Of a stretch of 64,000 bases of DNA, positions 48,154-57,913 are shown one piece after another. The notes beneath the pieces are model-generated. The model did not search any database, was not told where the DNA came from, and saw nothing but the letters and a program-made list of their open reading frames with translations. The stretch spans positions 136,410 to 200,409 of the forward strand of contig NZ_JAAXCY010000014.1 in NCBI RefSeq assembly GCF_014230465.1, in the 5' to 3' direction. How positions within the stretch are numbered: the first letter of the stretch is position 1; each line of letters opens with the position of its first letter. This stretch comes from Pseudomonas cremoris. Lineage in GTDB: Bacteria > Pseudomonadota > Gammaproteobacteria > Pseudomonadales > Pseudomonadaceae. The position numbers were made by a program, and so were the translations under genes.

Positions 48154-48180
48154 AGGCGAACGGACCCGCGCCGTTCGCCT
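48154..48180 (+). terminator. Stem-loop after the DUF4892 gene
   Basis: Perfect 10-bp stem AGGCGAACGG / CCGTTCGCCT with a 7-base loop. The T tract is poor, so termination may be partial. Confidence 0.45.
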
Positions 48181-48217
48181 AAGCTGTCTTCCTAACGTCT
48201 TCTTCTAGAGAAACCCC

Positions 48218-49279
48218 ATGCTCAATAACGATCGCCTGCTGGTGCAAATCCTGCTGCTGGTGCTGTTTGGTGCCAGCTTCTGGGTGATGGCGCCGTTCTG
48301 GTCGGCGCTGTTCTGGGGCGCGGTGCTGGCGTTTGCCAGTTGGCCGCTGATGCGCCTGCTCACCCGTTGGCTGGGTGGCCGTGAATCCCTGGCGGCCGGC
48401 ATCCTCACGTTAGGTTGGATGTTGTTGGTGGCGGTGCCTTTGGTGTGGCTGGGGTTTAACCTGGCGGACCATGTGCGTGACGCCGTCGGCCTGATCAAGG
48501 ATATCCAGGTTGATGGCTTGCCCGAGGCGCCCACGTGGTTGGGCTCCATTCCATTTGTTGGCGAGCGCCTGGTCGGGATGTGGAACAGCATCGACCAACA
48601 GGGCGCGGCCCTGATGGTCACGCTCAAACCCTACCTGGGCCAGGTGGGCAACTGGCTGCTGGCCCGCAGTGCGCAGATCGGTGGCGGGATCCTTGAACTG
48701 ACCTTGAGCCTGGTGTTCGTGTTCTTTTTCTACCGCGATGGGCCGCGCTTGGCGATGTTTGTACACCGCTTGCTGGAGCGTCTGATCGGTGAGCGTGCCG
48801 GCTATTACATCGAGCTGGTGGCGGGCACCGTACAACGCGTGGTCAACGGCGTGATCGGTACCGCCGCCGCCCAGGCCCTGTTGGCGTTGATCGGCTTCCT
48901 GATCGCCGGCGTGCCGGGCGCGCTGGTGTTGGGCATCGTGACCTTCCTGCTGAGCCTGATTCCCATGGGCCCGCCGCTGGTGTGGATCCCGGCCACGGCC
49001 TGGCTGGCGTGGAAGGGCGACTACACCTATGCAGTGTTCCTGGGCATATGGGGCACATTCATCATCAGTGGCGTGGACAACGTGCTCAAGCCGTACTTGA
49101 TCAGCCGTGGTGGCAACCTACCGCTGGTAATTGTGCTGCTCGGGGTGTTTGGTGGGTTGATCGCTTTCGGCTTTATCGGCCTGTTTATCGGCCCGACCTT
49201 GCTAGCGGTGGCGTACAGCCTGCTGATGGACTGGAGCGCGACCCAGGCCCAAGGCCGCCGGGAAGATAAATCGATCTAA
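48218..49279 (+). CDS. AI-2E family transporter (YdiK/PerM type)
   Basis: 353 residues with about eight membrane helices. Two N-terminal hairpins are followed by a long soluble or amphipathic region (residues about 90-160). Then come LSLVFVFFFYRDG, LIGFLIAGVPGALVLGIVTFLLSLIPMGPPLVW and the C-terminal signature SGVDNVLKPYLISRG-GNLP. This is the AI-2E exporter superfamily (UPF0118), whose members export quorum signals, or antiport Na+/H+ in other cases. The name does not prove AI-2 export here; Pseudomonas lacks typical LuxS. Confidence 0.9.
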   Translation: MLNNDRLLVQILLLVLFGASFWVMAPFWSALFWGAVLAFASWPLMRLLTRWLGGRESLAAGILTLGWMLLVAVPLVWLGFNLADHVRDAVGLIKDIQVDGLPEAPTWLGSIPFVGERLVGMWNSIDQQGAALMVTLKPYLGQVGNWLLARSAQIGGGILELTLSLVFVFFFYRDGPRLAMFVHRLLERLIGERAGYYIELVAGTVQRVVNGVIGTAAAQALLALIGFLIAGVPGALVLGIVTFLLSLIPMGPPLVWIPATAWLAWKGDYTYAVFLGIWGTFIISGVDNVLKPYLISRGGNLPLVIVLLGVFGGLIAFGFIGLFIGPTLLAVAYSLLMDWSATQAQGRREDKSI

Positions 49280-49296
49280 CTGATTGATTGAGACCA

Positions 49297-50334
49297 TTAG
49301 GCCCTGGGCAGCCACATCACTGCGGTCAAACCGCCGCCTGGGGTTTCCTCCAGGCTCAGGCGACCGCCAATGCGCTCTACCGCCTCCTTGGAAATCGTCA
49401 TGCCCAGCCCCACGCCGCCGGAATTACGGTTGCGTGAGCCTTCCAGCCGATAAAACGGCTCGAACACCGCCTCGCGTTTGTCGGCAGCAATGCCTGGCCC
49501 GTGATCGATCACACGAATCACCAGCGCTTCGCGACTGTCTTCCAATTCCACCTGCGCCGTGCCGGCATAGCGCAACGCGTTGTCGATCAGGTTGTTGAGG
49601 CACGATCGCAAGGCCATCGGCTGCACCTGCAACGGTGCGCAGGTGCCGGAAAATTGCACGTCGGAGCCTTGGTCCTGGGCGTTTTCACTCATGGACTCCA
49701 CCAACGCCTGCACGTCCAACAAATGCCGGGTTTCGCTGGTGCGCTGTTCATGCAGGTAGCTCAGGGTGGCGTCGAGCATGCCGATCATGTCGTTCAGGTC
49801 CTGACGCATCTGCCCCTGCAACTTGGTGTCTTCGATCTGTTCCAGGCGCAGCTTGAGGCGTGACAGCGGGGTGCGCAGGTCATGGGAGACCGCGCCCAAC
49901 ATGCGTGCACGTTGGCTGACTTGCTCACGGATTCGGCGCTGCATCAGGTTGAAGGTATACGCGGCCTGGCGTGCCTCGCGGGGGCCGGTTTCTTCCAGGG
50001 GCGAGCTGTCGAGGTCCAGGCTGAGGCGTTCGGCGGCATCGCTCAGACGCTGGATCGGCCGGCTCAACAGCTTGGCGCCATACCAGGCAGCGATGATCAG
50101 TGAGATGAACTGGAATGTCAGCGGTACCACCGGGCCACCAAACCAGGGCCGATGGTGCTCCTTGATCAGCGGCTTCATGGTGCCGTCAGGTTGCTCGACA
50201 AACGTTTCCTGAGGCGGCGGTGGCGGGGGGCCGTAATGGCGGAACCATGCGATGGCCAGCACATGAGCCAGGATGATCGCCACCAGCAACACACCGAACA
50301 GCCGACCGAACAGCGTGTTGAAGTGGGCTCGCAT
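49297..50334 (-). CDS. Sensor histidine kinase of an OmpR-type pair
   Basis: 345 residues. TM1 is at about 10-30. A short periplasmic loop with a run of prolines follows (residues 36-41), then TM2 at about 70-88, HAMP (SRPIQRLSDAAERLS), HisKA with His151 in AVSHDLRTPLSR, and HATPase (NLIDNALRYA; DHGPGI; GGVGLGMTI). The start ATG overlaps the stop of the regulator gene (TGATG). The small sensor loop resembles EnvZ-like kinases that sense the membrane or proline-adjacent envelope state. The signal is unknown. Confidence 0.9.
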   Translation of the reverse strand: MRAHFNTLFGRLFGVLLVAIILAHVLAIAWFRHYGPPPPPPQETFVEQPDGTMKPLIKEHHRPWFGGPVVPLTFQFISLIIAAWYGAKLLSRPIQRLSDAAERLSLDLDSSPLEETGPREARQAAYTFNLMQRRIREQVSQRARMLGAVSHDLRTPLSRLKLRLEQIEDTKLQGQMRQDLNDMIGMLDATLSYLHEQRTSETRHLLDVQALVESMSENAQDQGSDVQFSGTCAPLQVQPMALRSCLNNLIDNALRYAGTAQVELEDSREALVIRVIDHGPGIAADKREAVFEPFYRLEGSRNRNSGGVGLGMTISKEAVERIGGRLSLEETPGGGLTAVMWLPRA

Positions 50335-51098
50335 CAACCGATATCTCGGGCGTCGAACAAGTAGCCTTCACCGCGCACGGTCTTGATCAACTGCGGTGCC
50401 TTGGGGTCATCCCCCAGTTTTTGCCGCAGGCGCGAGACCAGCAAGTCGATGCTGCGGTCGAACGCTTCGATGGAGCGCCCGCGGGCCGCATCCAGCAGTT
50501 GTTCACGGCTCAATACCCGGCGAGGGCGTTCGATAAACACCCACAACAGGCGGAATTCGGCGTTGGACAGCGGCACAACCAGGCCATCATCGGCCACCAG
50601 TTGGCGCAGGACGCTGTTCAGGCGCCAGTTATCGAAGCGAATATTGGCGCGTTGTTCGGTGCGATCATCACGCACACGACGCAGGATGGTCTGGATGCGC
50701 GCGACCAGCTCTCGCGGTTCGAAGGGCTTGGACATGTAGTCGTCGGCGCCCAGTTCCAGCCCGATGATGCGGTCGGTGGGTTCGCAGCGGGCGGTGAGCA
50801 TCAGGATCGGGATGTCCGACTCCGCGCGCAGCCAGCGGCACAGTGACAAACCGTCTTCGCCCGGCAGCATCAGGTCGAGCACCACCACGTCGAAGGTCTC
50901 GGCTTGCATGGCCTGGCGCATTGCGGCACCGTCGGTCACGCCGGTGGCTAGAATATTGAACCGTGCCAGGTAGTCGATCAGCAGTTCGCGGATCGGCACA
51001 TCGTCATCGACGATCAACGCACGGGTATTCCAGCGCTTTTCTTCGGCGATCACTGCGCCTTTTTGCTCTTCGTGTACAGAGACGGTAGGGGTATGCAT
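50334..51098 (-). CDS. OmpR-family response regulator
   Basis: 254 residues. The receiver domain has Asp75 in VVVLDLMLPGEDG, acidic pocket residues in IVDDDVP, and the Lys in MSKPFEP. A winged-helix DNA-binding domain follows (LLWVFIERPRRVLSREQLLDAARG; DLLVSRLRQKLGDDPK; IKTVRGEGYLF). I chose ATG 51098, which places a 25-residue extension before the receiver. It is the first gene of the pair with the kinase. No target operator could be identified. The 259-base gap to pyrF holds the probable promoter. Confidence 0.92.
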   Translation of the reverse strand: MHTPTVSVHEEQKGAVIAEEKRWNTRALIVDDDVPIRELLIDYLARFNILATGVTDGAAMRQAMQAETFDVVVLDLMLPGEDGLSLCRWLRAESDIPILMLTARCEPTDRIIGLELGADDYMSKPFEPRELVARIQTILRRVRDDRTEQRANIRFDNWRLNSVLRQLVADDGLVVPLSNAEFRLLWVFIERPRRVLSREQLLDAARGRSIEAFDRSIDLLVSRLRQKLGDDPKAPQLIKTVRGEGYLFDARDIG

Positions 51099-51357
51099 AG
51101 TGCGATCTTCTGCCCTGTTGTTGCGGTCAGCATAGACGGCCAGCCCCATGGCTGGTAGTGCTGGACGGTGGGTCGTGCGAGCGAGGCTAGCCGTGGGGCG
51201 TGTTGGGGGCATGTCGTGAATGTATCAGCTTTGAAATAATTGGCTGAAATGCCCGCCCAAAGGCGCTTGGTCAGTATTTACCGATCATCGGATCCCGCAA
51301 CGGCGCCGCTTGCGCTACAATCCGCGCCGATTTCGACTTGCCTGAGAGCCCATTCCA

Positions 51358-52056
51358 ATGTCCGTCTGCCAGACTCCTATCATCGTCGCCCTGGATTACC
51401 CCACTCGTGACGCCGCACTGAAGCTGGCTGACCAGTTGGACCCGAAGCTGTGTCGGGTCAAGGTCGGCAAAGAACTCTTCACCAGTTGCGCTGCAGAAAT
51501 TGTCGGCACCTTGCGTGACAAAGGTTTCGAAGTGTTCCTCGACCTTAAATTCCACGACATTCCCAACACCACTGCCATGGCGGTGAAGGCCGCCGCCGAA
51601 ATGGGCGTGTGGATGGTCAACGTGCACTGCTCCGGCGGTCTGCGCATGATGAGCGCCTGCCGCGAAGTGCTGGAACAGCGTAGCGGCCCCAAACCTCTGT
51701 TGATCGGCGTGACCGTGTTGACCAGCATGGAGCGCGAAGACCTGGCCGGTATCGGCCTGGACATTGAGCCACAGGAGCAAGTGCTGCGCCTGGCGGCCCT
51801 GGCGCAGAAAGCCGGCCTCGATGGCCTGGTGTGTTCGGCGCTGGAAGCCCAGGCCTTGAAGGCGGCCCACCCGTCGCTGCAACTGGTGACCCCCGGCATT
51901 CGCCCTGCCGGCAGCGCCCAGGATGACCAGCGCCGTATCCTGACCCCGCGCCAGGCATTGGACGCAGGGTCCGACTACTTGGTGATTGGCCGTCCGATCA
52001 GCCAGGCGGCAGATCCGGCGAAGGCGTTGGCGGCAGTGGTTGCCGAGATAGCCTAA
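51358..52056 (+). CDS. pyrF: Orotidine 5'-phosphate decarboxylase
   Basis: A 232-residue TIM-barrel enzyme that decarboxylates OMP to UMP, the last step of pyrimidine synthesis. The catalytic segment is [13 protein letters not shown], with the Lys/Asp pair. The phosphate-binding segment is [12 protein letters not shown] near the C-terminus, and TPGIRPAGS marks the other side of the phosphate pocket. Length matches the group 1 family. It stands alone, with a REPIN downstream. Confidence 0.97.
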   Translation: MSVCQTPIIVALDYPTRDAALKLADQLDPKLCRVKVGKELFTSCAAEIVGTLRDKGFEVFLDLKFHDIPNTTAMAVKAAAEMGVWMVNVHCSGGLRMMSACREVLEQRSGPKPLLIGVTVLTSMEREDLAGIGLDIEPQEQVLRLAALAQKAGLDGLVCSALEAQALKAAHPSLQLVTPGIRPAGSAQDDQRRILTPRQALDAGSDYLVIGRPISQAADPAKALAAVVAEIA

Positions 52057-52070
52057 CTTTCAGCGATCTA

Positions 52071-52164
52071 AAATGTGGGAGCGGGCTTGCTCGCGAATGC
52101 GGTGGATCAGTCGAAACATCTTTGACTGACACACTGCATTCGCGAGCAAGCCCGCTCCCACATT
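52071..52164. repeat. REPIN
   Basis: Inverted REP pair between convergent genes, with spacer TTTGACTGACACACTGCATT related to the 24043-24140 element. Confidence 0.85.
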
Positions 52165-52179
52165 CTTATCCAAGGTGTG

Positions 52180-53187
52180 TCAGCTGACTTTCAACACCAA
52201 CTTCCCAAAGTTCTCCCCGTTGAACAGCTTCATCAACGTCTCCGGGAACGTCTCCAGCCCCTCCACGATATCTTCCTTGCTCTTGAGCTTGCCCTGCGCC
52301 ATCCAGCCGCCCATTTCCTGGCCGGCAGCGGCAAAGTTGGCGGCGTGATCCATCACCACAAAACCTTCCATACGTGCGCGATTGACCAACAGTGACAAGT
52401 AGTTGGCTGGGCCTTTCACCGCTTCCTTGTTGTTGTACTGGCTGATGGCACCGCAAATCACCACCCGTGCTTTCAGTGCCAGACGGCTGAGTACGGCGTC
52501 GAGGATATCGCCGCCGACGTTATCGAAATACACATCCACGCCTTTAGGGCACTCGCGCTTGAGGGCGGCGGGCACGTCTTCGTTTTTGTAGTCGATGGCC
52601 GCGTCAAAGCCCAGTTCATCGACCAGGAACTTGCACTTGTCGGCGCCGCCCGCGATGCCCACCACGCGGCAGCCTTTGATCTTGGCGATTTGCCCGGCAA
52701 TGCTGCCCACGGCGCCGGCCGCGCCGGAGATCACCACGGTCTCACCGGCCTTCGGTGCACCGGTGTCCAGCAGGGCAAAGTAGGCCGTCATGCCGGTCAT
52801 GCCCAGGGCGGACAAATAACGTGGCAGCGGCGCCAATTTCGGATCGACTTTATAAAAACCTCGCGGCTCGCCAAGGAAATAATCCTGCACGCCCAGTGCG
52901 CCGTTCACGTAGTCGCCGACGGCAAATTTCGGGTTGTTCGAGGCAAGCACCTGGCCTACACCGAGTGCGCGCATCACTTCGCCGATACCGACCGGGGGAA
53001 TGTAGGATTTGCCCTCATTCATCCAGCCACGCATGGCGGGGTCGAGGGACAGGTATTCGTTGCGCACCAGCACCTGCCCGTCCTGGGGTGTGCCGACCGG
53101 CACTTCCCGGTAGGTGAAGGTTTCCCGCGTGGCCGCGCCGACCGGGCGTTTGGCAAGCAGAAATTGGCGGTTGGTCTGGGCGGTCAT
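52180..53187 (-). CDS. NADP-dependent oxidoreductase (CurA/PTGR-like MDR family)
   Basis: A 335-residue zinc-free medium-chain reductase. A GroES-like N-terminal half is followed by a Rossmann fold with VVISGAAGAVGSIAGQIAKI as the dinucleotide loop and YFDNVGGDILDAVL and ISQYNNKEAVKGPANY later. Zinc-site Cys residues of alcohol dehydrogenases are absent. These proteins reduce alpha,beta-unsaturated ketones and aldehydes. I chose ATG 53187 (MTAQTNRQFLLAKRP). Natural substrate unknown. Confidence 0.92.
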   Translation of the reverse strand: MTAQTNRQFLLAKRPVGAATRETFTYREVPVGTPQDGQVLVRNEYLSLDPAMRGWMNEGKSYIPPVGIGEVMRALGVGQVLASNNPKFAVGDYVNGALGVQDYFLGEPRGFYKVDPKLAPLPRYLSALGMTGMTAYFALLDTGAPKAGETVVISGAAGAVGSIAGQIAKIKGCRVVGIAGGADKCKFLVDELGFDAAIDYKNEDVPAALKRECPKGVDVYFDNVGGDILDAVLSRLALKARVVICGAISQYNNKEAVKGPANYLSLLVNRARMEGFVVMDHAANFAAAGQEMGGWMAQGKLKSKEDIVEGLETFPETLMKLFNGENFGKLVLKVS

Positions 53188-53417
53188 GGCAGGGACTCTT
53201 CTGGAAATGAACCTAGAGTGATAGACCCTGAACAGCCAGGGAGCAAGGTTTACCGAGGGCCGCGAATGCTCCTCGATAGGTGTCGTTGATAGTTGGGCGG
53301 ACAGCTTTATCACTGTGACTCATGCAGTGAAAACCGGCCCTCTGATAGTGCTGATGTGCCAGTGGAGGTGTTGGCTAGACTCGGTACACCGTAACTTTTC
53401 CCACAGGATATCCCTCC

Positions 53418-54179
53418 ATGAGCATGACGTTTTCCGGCCAGGTCGCCCTGGTGACTGGCGCCGCCGCCGGTATTGGCCGAGCCACCGCGTTGGCGTTCGC
53501 CGCCGAAGGCTTGAAGGTAGTGGTTGCCGACCTGGATGCGGCGGGCGGTGAGGGTACCGTAGCGCTGATCCAACAGGCCGGAGGTGAGGCCCTGTTTGTA
53601 CGCTGCAACGTCACCCTGGAAGCGGATGTGCAGCAACTGATGGCGCAGACCCTCAGCGCGTACGGTCGCCTCGATTATGCCTTCAACAACGCCGGGATCG
53701 AGATCGAGAAGGGCAAGCTGGCGGACGGCAGCCTTGACGAGTTCGACGCCATTATGGGGGTCAATGTCAAAGGTGTTTGGCTGTGTATGAAACACCAATT
53801 GCCGCTGCTGCTGGCCCAGGGCGGTGGGGCGATCGTTAATACCGCATCGGTAGCAGGGCTGGGGGCAGCGCCGAAGATGAGTATTTACGCAGCGTCCAAG
53901 CATGCGGTGATCGGCCTGACCAAGTCGGCAGCCATCGAGTACGCGAAGAAGAAAATCCGCGTCAACGCTGTGTGTCCGGCAGTGATCGATACCGATATGT
54001 TCCGGCGTGCCTATGAAGCCGACCCGCGCAAGGCGGAATTTGCCGCTGCCATGCACCCGGTGGGGCGCATTGGCAAAGTCGAGGAAATTGCCAGCGCGGT
54101 GCTGTACCTGTGCAGCGACGGGGCGGCGTTCACCACAGGCCAGGCGTTGGCAGTGGACGGCGGCGCCACGGCTATCTAG
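53418..54179 (+). CDS. Short-chain dehydrogenase/reductase
   Basis: 253 residues with the classic SDR pattern: TGAAAGIGRATAL (cofactor loop), NNAGIE, catalytic Ser in NTASVAG, YAASKHAV (Tyr and Lys), and the C-terminal PAVIDTDMFRR and FTTGQALAVDGG. An Asp after the second beta strand (VVADLDAAGG) favours NAD(H). The substrate is not readable. It is divergent from the MDR oxidoreductase gene, with a 230-base gap. Confidence 0.92.
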   Translation: MSMTFSGQVALVTGAAAGIGRATALAFAAEGLKVVVADLDAAGGEGTVALIQQAGGEALFVRCNVTLEADVQQLMAQTLSAYGRLDYAFNNAGIEIEKGKLADGSLDEFDAIMGVNVKGVWLCMKHQLPLLLAQGGGAIVNTASVAGLGAAPKMSIYAASKHAVIGLTKSAAIEYAKKKIRVNAVCPAVIDTDMFRRAYEADPRKAEFAAAMHPVGRIGKVEEIASAVLYLCSDGAAFTTGQALAVDGGATAI

Positions 54180-54382
54180 GATCTCGCGTCGCTCCCTATT
54201 CGAAAAGGATTAGGGGGCTGTGGGGCTTTTCCATGGCTGGCAGAGTGCCTTGCCCGAATGTGTTTCATTAGGTAAATAATCTAATAAAATCAATGATTTA
54301 ATGAATTTTAGCGACCGGTAATCCTGGCCTTCTGTGCTTAACTGCTTCGGGTTGAATAACAGACAGTTGAAGTGAGTGGCTC

Positions 54383-55777
54383 ATGGATTTAGGGATCGAT
54401 CGACAAGCCCTTGTACCGGTGGTGCAGCAAATCGTCAGTGCGGTGGCGGAGTGGATCCGCAAGAGCGGGGTGAGCCCCGGTACGCGTCTGCCGTCCATTC
54501 GGCAAGTGGCCCTGGATAACCTGCTCAGCCAGTCCAGTGTGATCGAAGCCTTTGAGCGCATGGTCGCCCAAGGCTTGCTGGCTGCCAGGCAAGGCTCCGG
54601 GTTTGTGGTGGCTCAGCCTTCAGCCGAACACCAGGATCATTGGTATGAAGGCGCGGAACAGCAGTGGGGCGACTTCACCGATAGCCCGCTGGGTGAGTTG
54701 AAGCTGGGTTGCGGTTGGTTGCCGGACGCCTGGCGCGAAAGCGATGACATCAGCTATGCGATTCGCGAAGTGACCCGCACCGACACCGCCGGCCTGTTCA
54801 ACTACAGCACCCCGTTGGGCCTGCCCTCGTTGCGCGAGCAATTACTCAAACGCCTGAACCGGCTGCATATCGCCTCCAGTCTTGACCGTATCCTCACTAC
54901 GGCAGGTGCCGGCCATGCCCAAGACCTGCTGATACGTACGTTGCTTCGGGCCGGCGATTGTGTGGTGGTGGAAACACCCGGCTACGGCAACCTCTACCGG
55001 CAGTTGGCATTTCAGGGCGTCACGTTGCTGGAAGTGCCACGCACCCGGGGCGGGCCAGACATTCCGAAGCTCGAAGCCCTGTTGCTGCTGCATCGTCCCA
55101 AGTGCCTGTTTATCAACAGCCTCTATCACAACCCCACCGGTTCCAGCCTGTGCCGCGCAGTCGCCGAGCGCTTGCTGGAGCTGGCGCGTCGCGAGAACTT
55201 CCTGATCATCGAAGAAGACGTGCTCGGCGACCTGCAGCACGCGAGTTGTACACGACTCGCAGCGTTGCCCCACGATGACCGGGTGATCTATATCGCGAGT
55301 TTTTCCAAGACCTTGAGCAGTGCGTTGCGCGTGGGGTACCTCAGCGCCAGTACGGCGATCATCGCGCAATTGGCCAGCCTCAAGACCCTGACCGGTTTCG
55401 GCACATCACGGTTTGCCGAAGCGGTGGTCGCGACCTTGTTGGCCAATGGCACATATCGCAAATGGGTCCAGCGCCTGCGCAAGCGCTTGAACACTGAAAT
55501 GGCGGCCACCCTGCAGGTCTTGGAGGATGAGGAGTGGGAGGTGTTCACAGTGCCAGCCGGTGGCATGTTCCTGTGGGTGCGTCCGGCAGAGGCCCACCGT
55601 TCGCGGTTGCAGGCGTGTGCCCGGCGGCTGGGGGTGCTGTTGTCGCCGGGTGCGTTGTTCAGTCCGACCGGGGAGCACAGTGAGTGGATGCGCATCAATG
55701 TGGCTTACGCGGGGGATCAAAGGGCGCTCGCGTTGTTTCGTGGCGTGGGCCTGCCAGATCGACCTCGACCATCCTGA
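54383..55777 (+). CDS. MocR/PdxR-type GntR regulator with aminotransferase domain
   Basis: A 464-residue fusion. The N-terminal winged-helix (GntR) DNA-binding domain covers about residues 12-78 (SPGTRLPSIRQVALDNLLSQSSV). The rest is a fold-type I aminotransferase-like domain with HNPTG (about 249-253), Asp279 in EEDVLGDL and PLP-binding Lys309 in SFSKT. All residues for cofactor binding are present. MocR regulators usually act on a divergent or neighbouring metabolic or transport gene, and no such target is obvious here. It may act at a distance or be autoregulated. Confidence 0.92.
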   Translation: MDLGIDRQALVPVVQQIVSAVAEWIRKSGVSPGTRLPSIRQVALDNLLSQSSVIEAFERMVAQGLLAARQGSGFVVAQPSAEHQDHWYEGAEQQWGDFTDSPLGELKLGCGWLPDAWRESDDISYAIREVTRTDTAGLFNYSTPLGLPSLREQLLKRLNRLHIASSLDRILTTAGAGHAQDLLIRTLLRAGDCVVVETPGYGNLYRQLAFQGVTLLEVPRTRGGPDIPKLEALLLLHRPKCLFINSLYHNPTGSSLCRAVAERLLELARRENFLIIEEDVLGDLQHASCTRLAALPHDDRVIYIASFSKTLSSALRVGYLSASTAIIAQLASLKTLTGFGTSRFAEAVVATLLANGTYRKWVQRLRKRLNTEMAATLQVLEDEEWEVFTVPAGGMFLWVRPAEAHRSRLQACARRLGVLLSPGALFSPTGEHSEWMRINVAYAGDQRALALFRGVGLPDRPRPS

Positions 55778-55909
55778 AAACGACGAGTGTGTAGCTTTTT
55801 GCCATTATTCCGGCGCCAGCGTCTTGTGTTCAGTGCCTTGGGGTTGCCAATCTCGCTTCAGGTAAATCGGGCTTGATGGCATCTGCCATTGCAAGAGGAT
55901 GCAAGTGCA

Positions 55910-57877
55910 ATGATTTCGGCCGTGCAACGACGTTTCGCCAACCTGGGTATGGCAAAAAAACTGGGCTTGGGTTTTACCCTGGTGCTGCTGCTGACTGCCC
56001 TCGTGGCGGCTATCGGCGTGTGGTCCCTGCAAACCGTTGGCCAGCGTTTCGAGGGCCTCAAGGCCATGTCGTCGCTCAACAGCGGTTTGCTCAAGGTGCG
56101 CCTGATCGAACAGGACTATGCGCTGCATGCCGACCCCAAGGCCGTCGACGCCTTGCATGAAAGTGTCGATGCCCTGGCGGCCCTGGCGGCGAGTCTCAAA
56201 TCCCAGTCGGCGGCCAACGTGCCCGTGATGACCGATGTCGAGCAAGCCTTGGCTGCCTATCGCAAGGCGTTCGATGAGTTTGTCGAGCTGACCCAGACCA
56301 AGGACCTGGCACTGGAAATGGCCAGTTGGTCAGTGTCCAGCGTGGCCAATAACCTTGACGTGTTGCAGGCCGGGCTGGCGGATGACGGCGCCTATGGTCT
56401 CAAGGAAAGCCTAGGCAAGGAGGGCGCCGAGTTTATCGAGCAGGCGGGACAGGTCAGCCAGGTTTCGCGCTTGATGCTGCAAGCGATGAACGAAGCGCGG
56501 GTGCGCCTGGACCAGAGCCGCAAGGTGAGTGAAGACGACACCGAGCAAGGCAAGATCGAGCAGGCCGACCAGGCGTTGGCCCAGGTCGAGCAGCTGAAAA
56601 CGTCGGTCAAGGACTCCGGCTATCAGACGGTGCTCAATGAGGTCTCCGGCCATATCGCGGCATTCAGCGAAAAACTCGGCGAATACACCGGCCTGTTGGC
56701 CCAGGAAAAGGTGGTCTACAAACAACTGAATGATCGGGCGGCCCAAGTGGTCAGCCGGGTCAACCAGGCCTACGAGGCCGAAGACCAGTCGATGCAGGCG
56801 CAGTTGAAGAAAAGCGCGGTGTTGATCATGGGCTCTTCGGCGCTGGCTCTGCTGGTGGGTTTGATCGCGGCATGGGTGATTACCCGGTTGATCGTCGCAC
56901 CGCTGCGCAGTGTGATTGCGGTGGCACAGCAGATTGCAGCGGGTGATTTGAGCGGGCGCATGGAGGTCAGCCGCCGCGATGAAATCGGCCAGTTGATGCA
57001 GGCGATGCAGCAGATGGGCAATGGCCTGAGCCATATGGTCAGTGGCCTGCAAGCCGGTATCGAGCAACTGGCCAATTCGGCGCATTCACTGTCCAGTGTC
57101 ACCGAGCAGACCAATATTGAGGTCAGCAGTCAGAAGGAAGAAACCGAACAGGTGGCCACGGCGATGAACCAGATGACCGCCACCGTTCATGACGTGGCGC
57201 GCAATGCCGAAGAGGCCGCCCAAGCCGCGCAGACCGCTGACGATAAGGTCGACAGCGGCCAGCAGGTCGTGCGTCAGAGTTTGCAGCGCATTGAGTTGCT
57301 GGCCACGTCCAGCACCCGTGCCAGCGCCAGCATCGAAAGCCTGAGTGCAGAAATCCAGAACATCGGCACGGTGTTGAGTGTGATCAAGAGCGTCGCCGAG
57401 CAGACCAACTTGCTGGCCCTTAACGCTGCCATCGAAGCCGCTCGTGCCGGTGAGCAAGGTCGCGGCTTTGCCGTGGTGGCCGATGAGGTGCGGGCACTGG
57501 CCAAGCGCACTCAGCAGTCCACCGAGGAGATCGAGCGCCTGGTCAGCACCTTGCGCGGCGCCGCGCAGTCTTCGGTGCAACAGATTCAACAGAGTGGCGA
57601 GTTGGTCAAGCTGGCGGTCAGCGATGCCCTGGAAACTGAAAGCGCCCTGGGCAGCATCGCGGCCGCTGTGTCGTTGATCCAGCAGATGAACCAGCAGATT
57701 GCCGCAGCGGCCGAGCAGCAAAGCTCAGTGGCAGAAGAGATCAACCGCAGCGTCACCAGCATCCGCGCCAGTGCCGATCAGTCGGCGTTGAGCATGCAAG
57801 GCAATGCCGCATCGAGCATCCAACTGGCGCAGTTGGGCGCGGAACTGAAAGGCATGGTGGGTCACTTCCGCCTTTGA
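55910..57877 (+). CDS. Methyl-accepting chemotaxis protein with HBM-type sensor domain
   Basis: A 655-residue chemoreceptor. TM1 is at about residues 15-36, with roughly 260 periplasmic residues that are helical and acidic (size typical of the helical bimodular, HBM, domain). TM2 is [21 protein letters not shown], followed by HAMP ([20 protein letters not shown]) and the signalling domain with the hairpin tip [19 protein letters not shown]. In P. putida the HBM receptor McpS senses TCA intermediates; the ligand of this one is not determined. I chose ATG 55910 after AGAGGA. Confidence 0.92.
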   Translation: MISAVQRRFANLGMAKKLGLGFTLVLLLTALVAAIGVWSLQTVGQRFEGLKAMSSLNSGLLKVRLIEQDYALHADPKAVDALHESVDALAALAASLKSQSAANVPVMTDVEQALAAYRKAFDEFVELTQTKDLALEMASWSVSSVANNLDVLQAGLADDGAYGLKESLGKEGAEFIEQAGQVSQVSRLMLQAMNEARVRLDQSRKVSEDDTEQGKIEQADQALAQVEQLKTSVKDSGYQTVLNEVSGHIAAFSEKLGEYTGLLAQEKVVYKQLNDRAAQVVSRVNQAYEAEDQSMQAQLKKSAVLIMGSSALALLVGLIAAWVITRLIVAPLRSVIAVAQQIAAGDLSGRMEVSRRDEIGQLMQAMQQMGNGLSHMVSGLQAGIEQLANSAHSLSSVTEQTNIEVSSQKEETEQVATAMNQMTATVHDVARNAEEAAQAAQTADDKVDSGQQVVRQSLQRIELLATSSTRASASIESLSAEIQNIGTVLSVIKSVAEQTNLLALNAAIEAARAGEQGRGFAVVADEVRALAKRTQQSTEEIERLVSTLRGAAQSSVQQIQQSGELVKLAVSDALETESALGSIAAAVSLIQQMNQQIAAAAEQQSSVAEEINRSVTSIRASADQSALSMQGNAASSIQLAQLGAELKGMVGHFRL

Positions 57878-57913
57878 TCGCCGCCAGCGCGCGACGATCA
57901 AAGGGCAGGGCGG

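Noticed and set aside
48218..49279. AI-2 quorum-signal exporter
   Set aside because: The family name alone does not show AI-2 export. No luxS is in the window, and fluorescent pseudomonads usually lack it.
57871..57904. Hairpin CCTTTGATCG / CGATCAAAGG as terminator
   Set aside because: The stem is perfect, but there is no T tract on either side and it overlaps the chemoreceptor stop. Termination is not supported.
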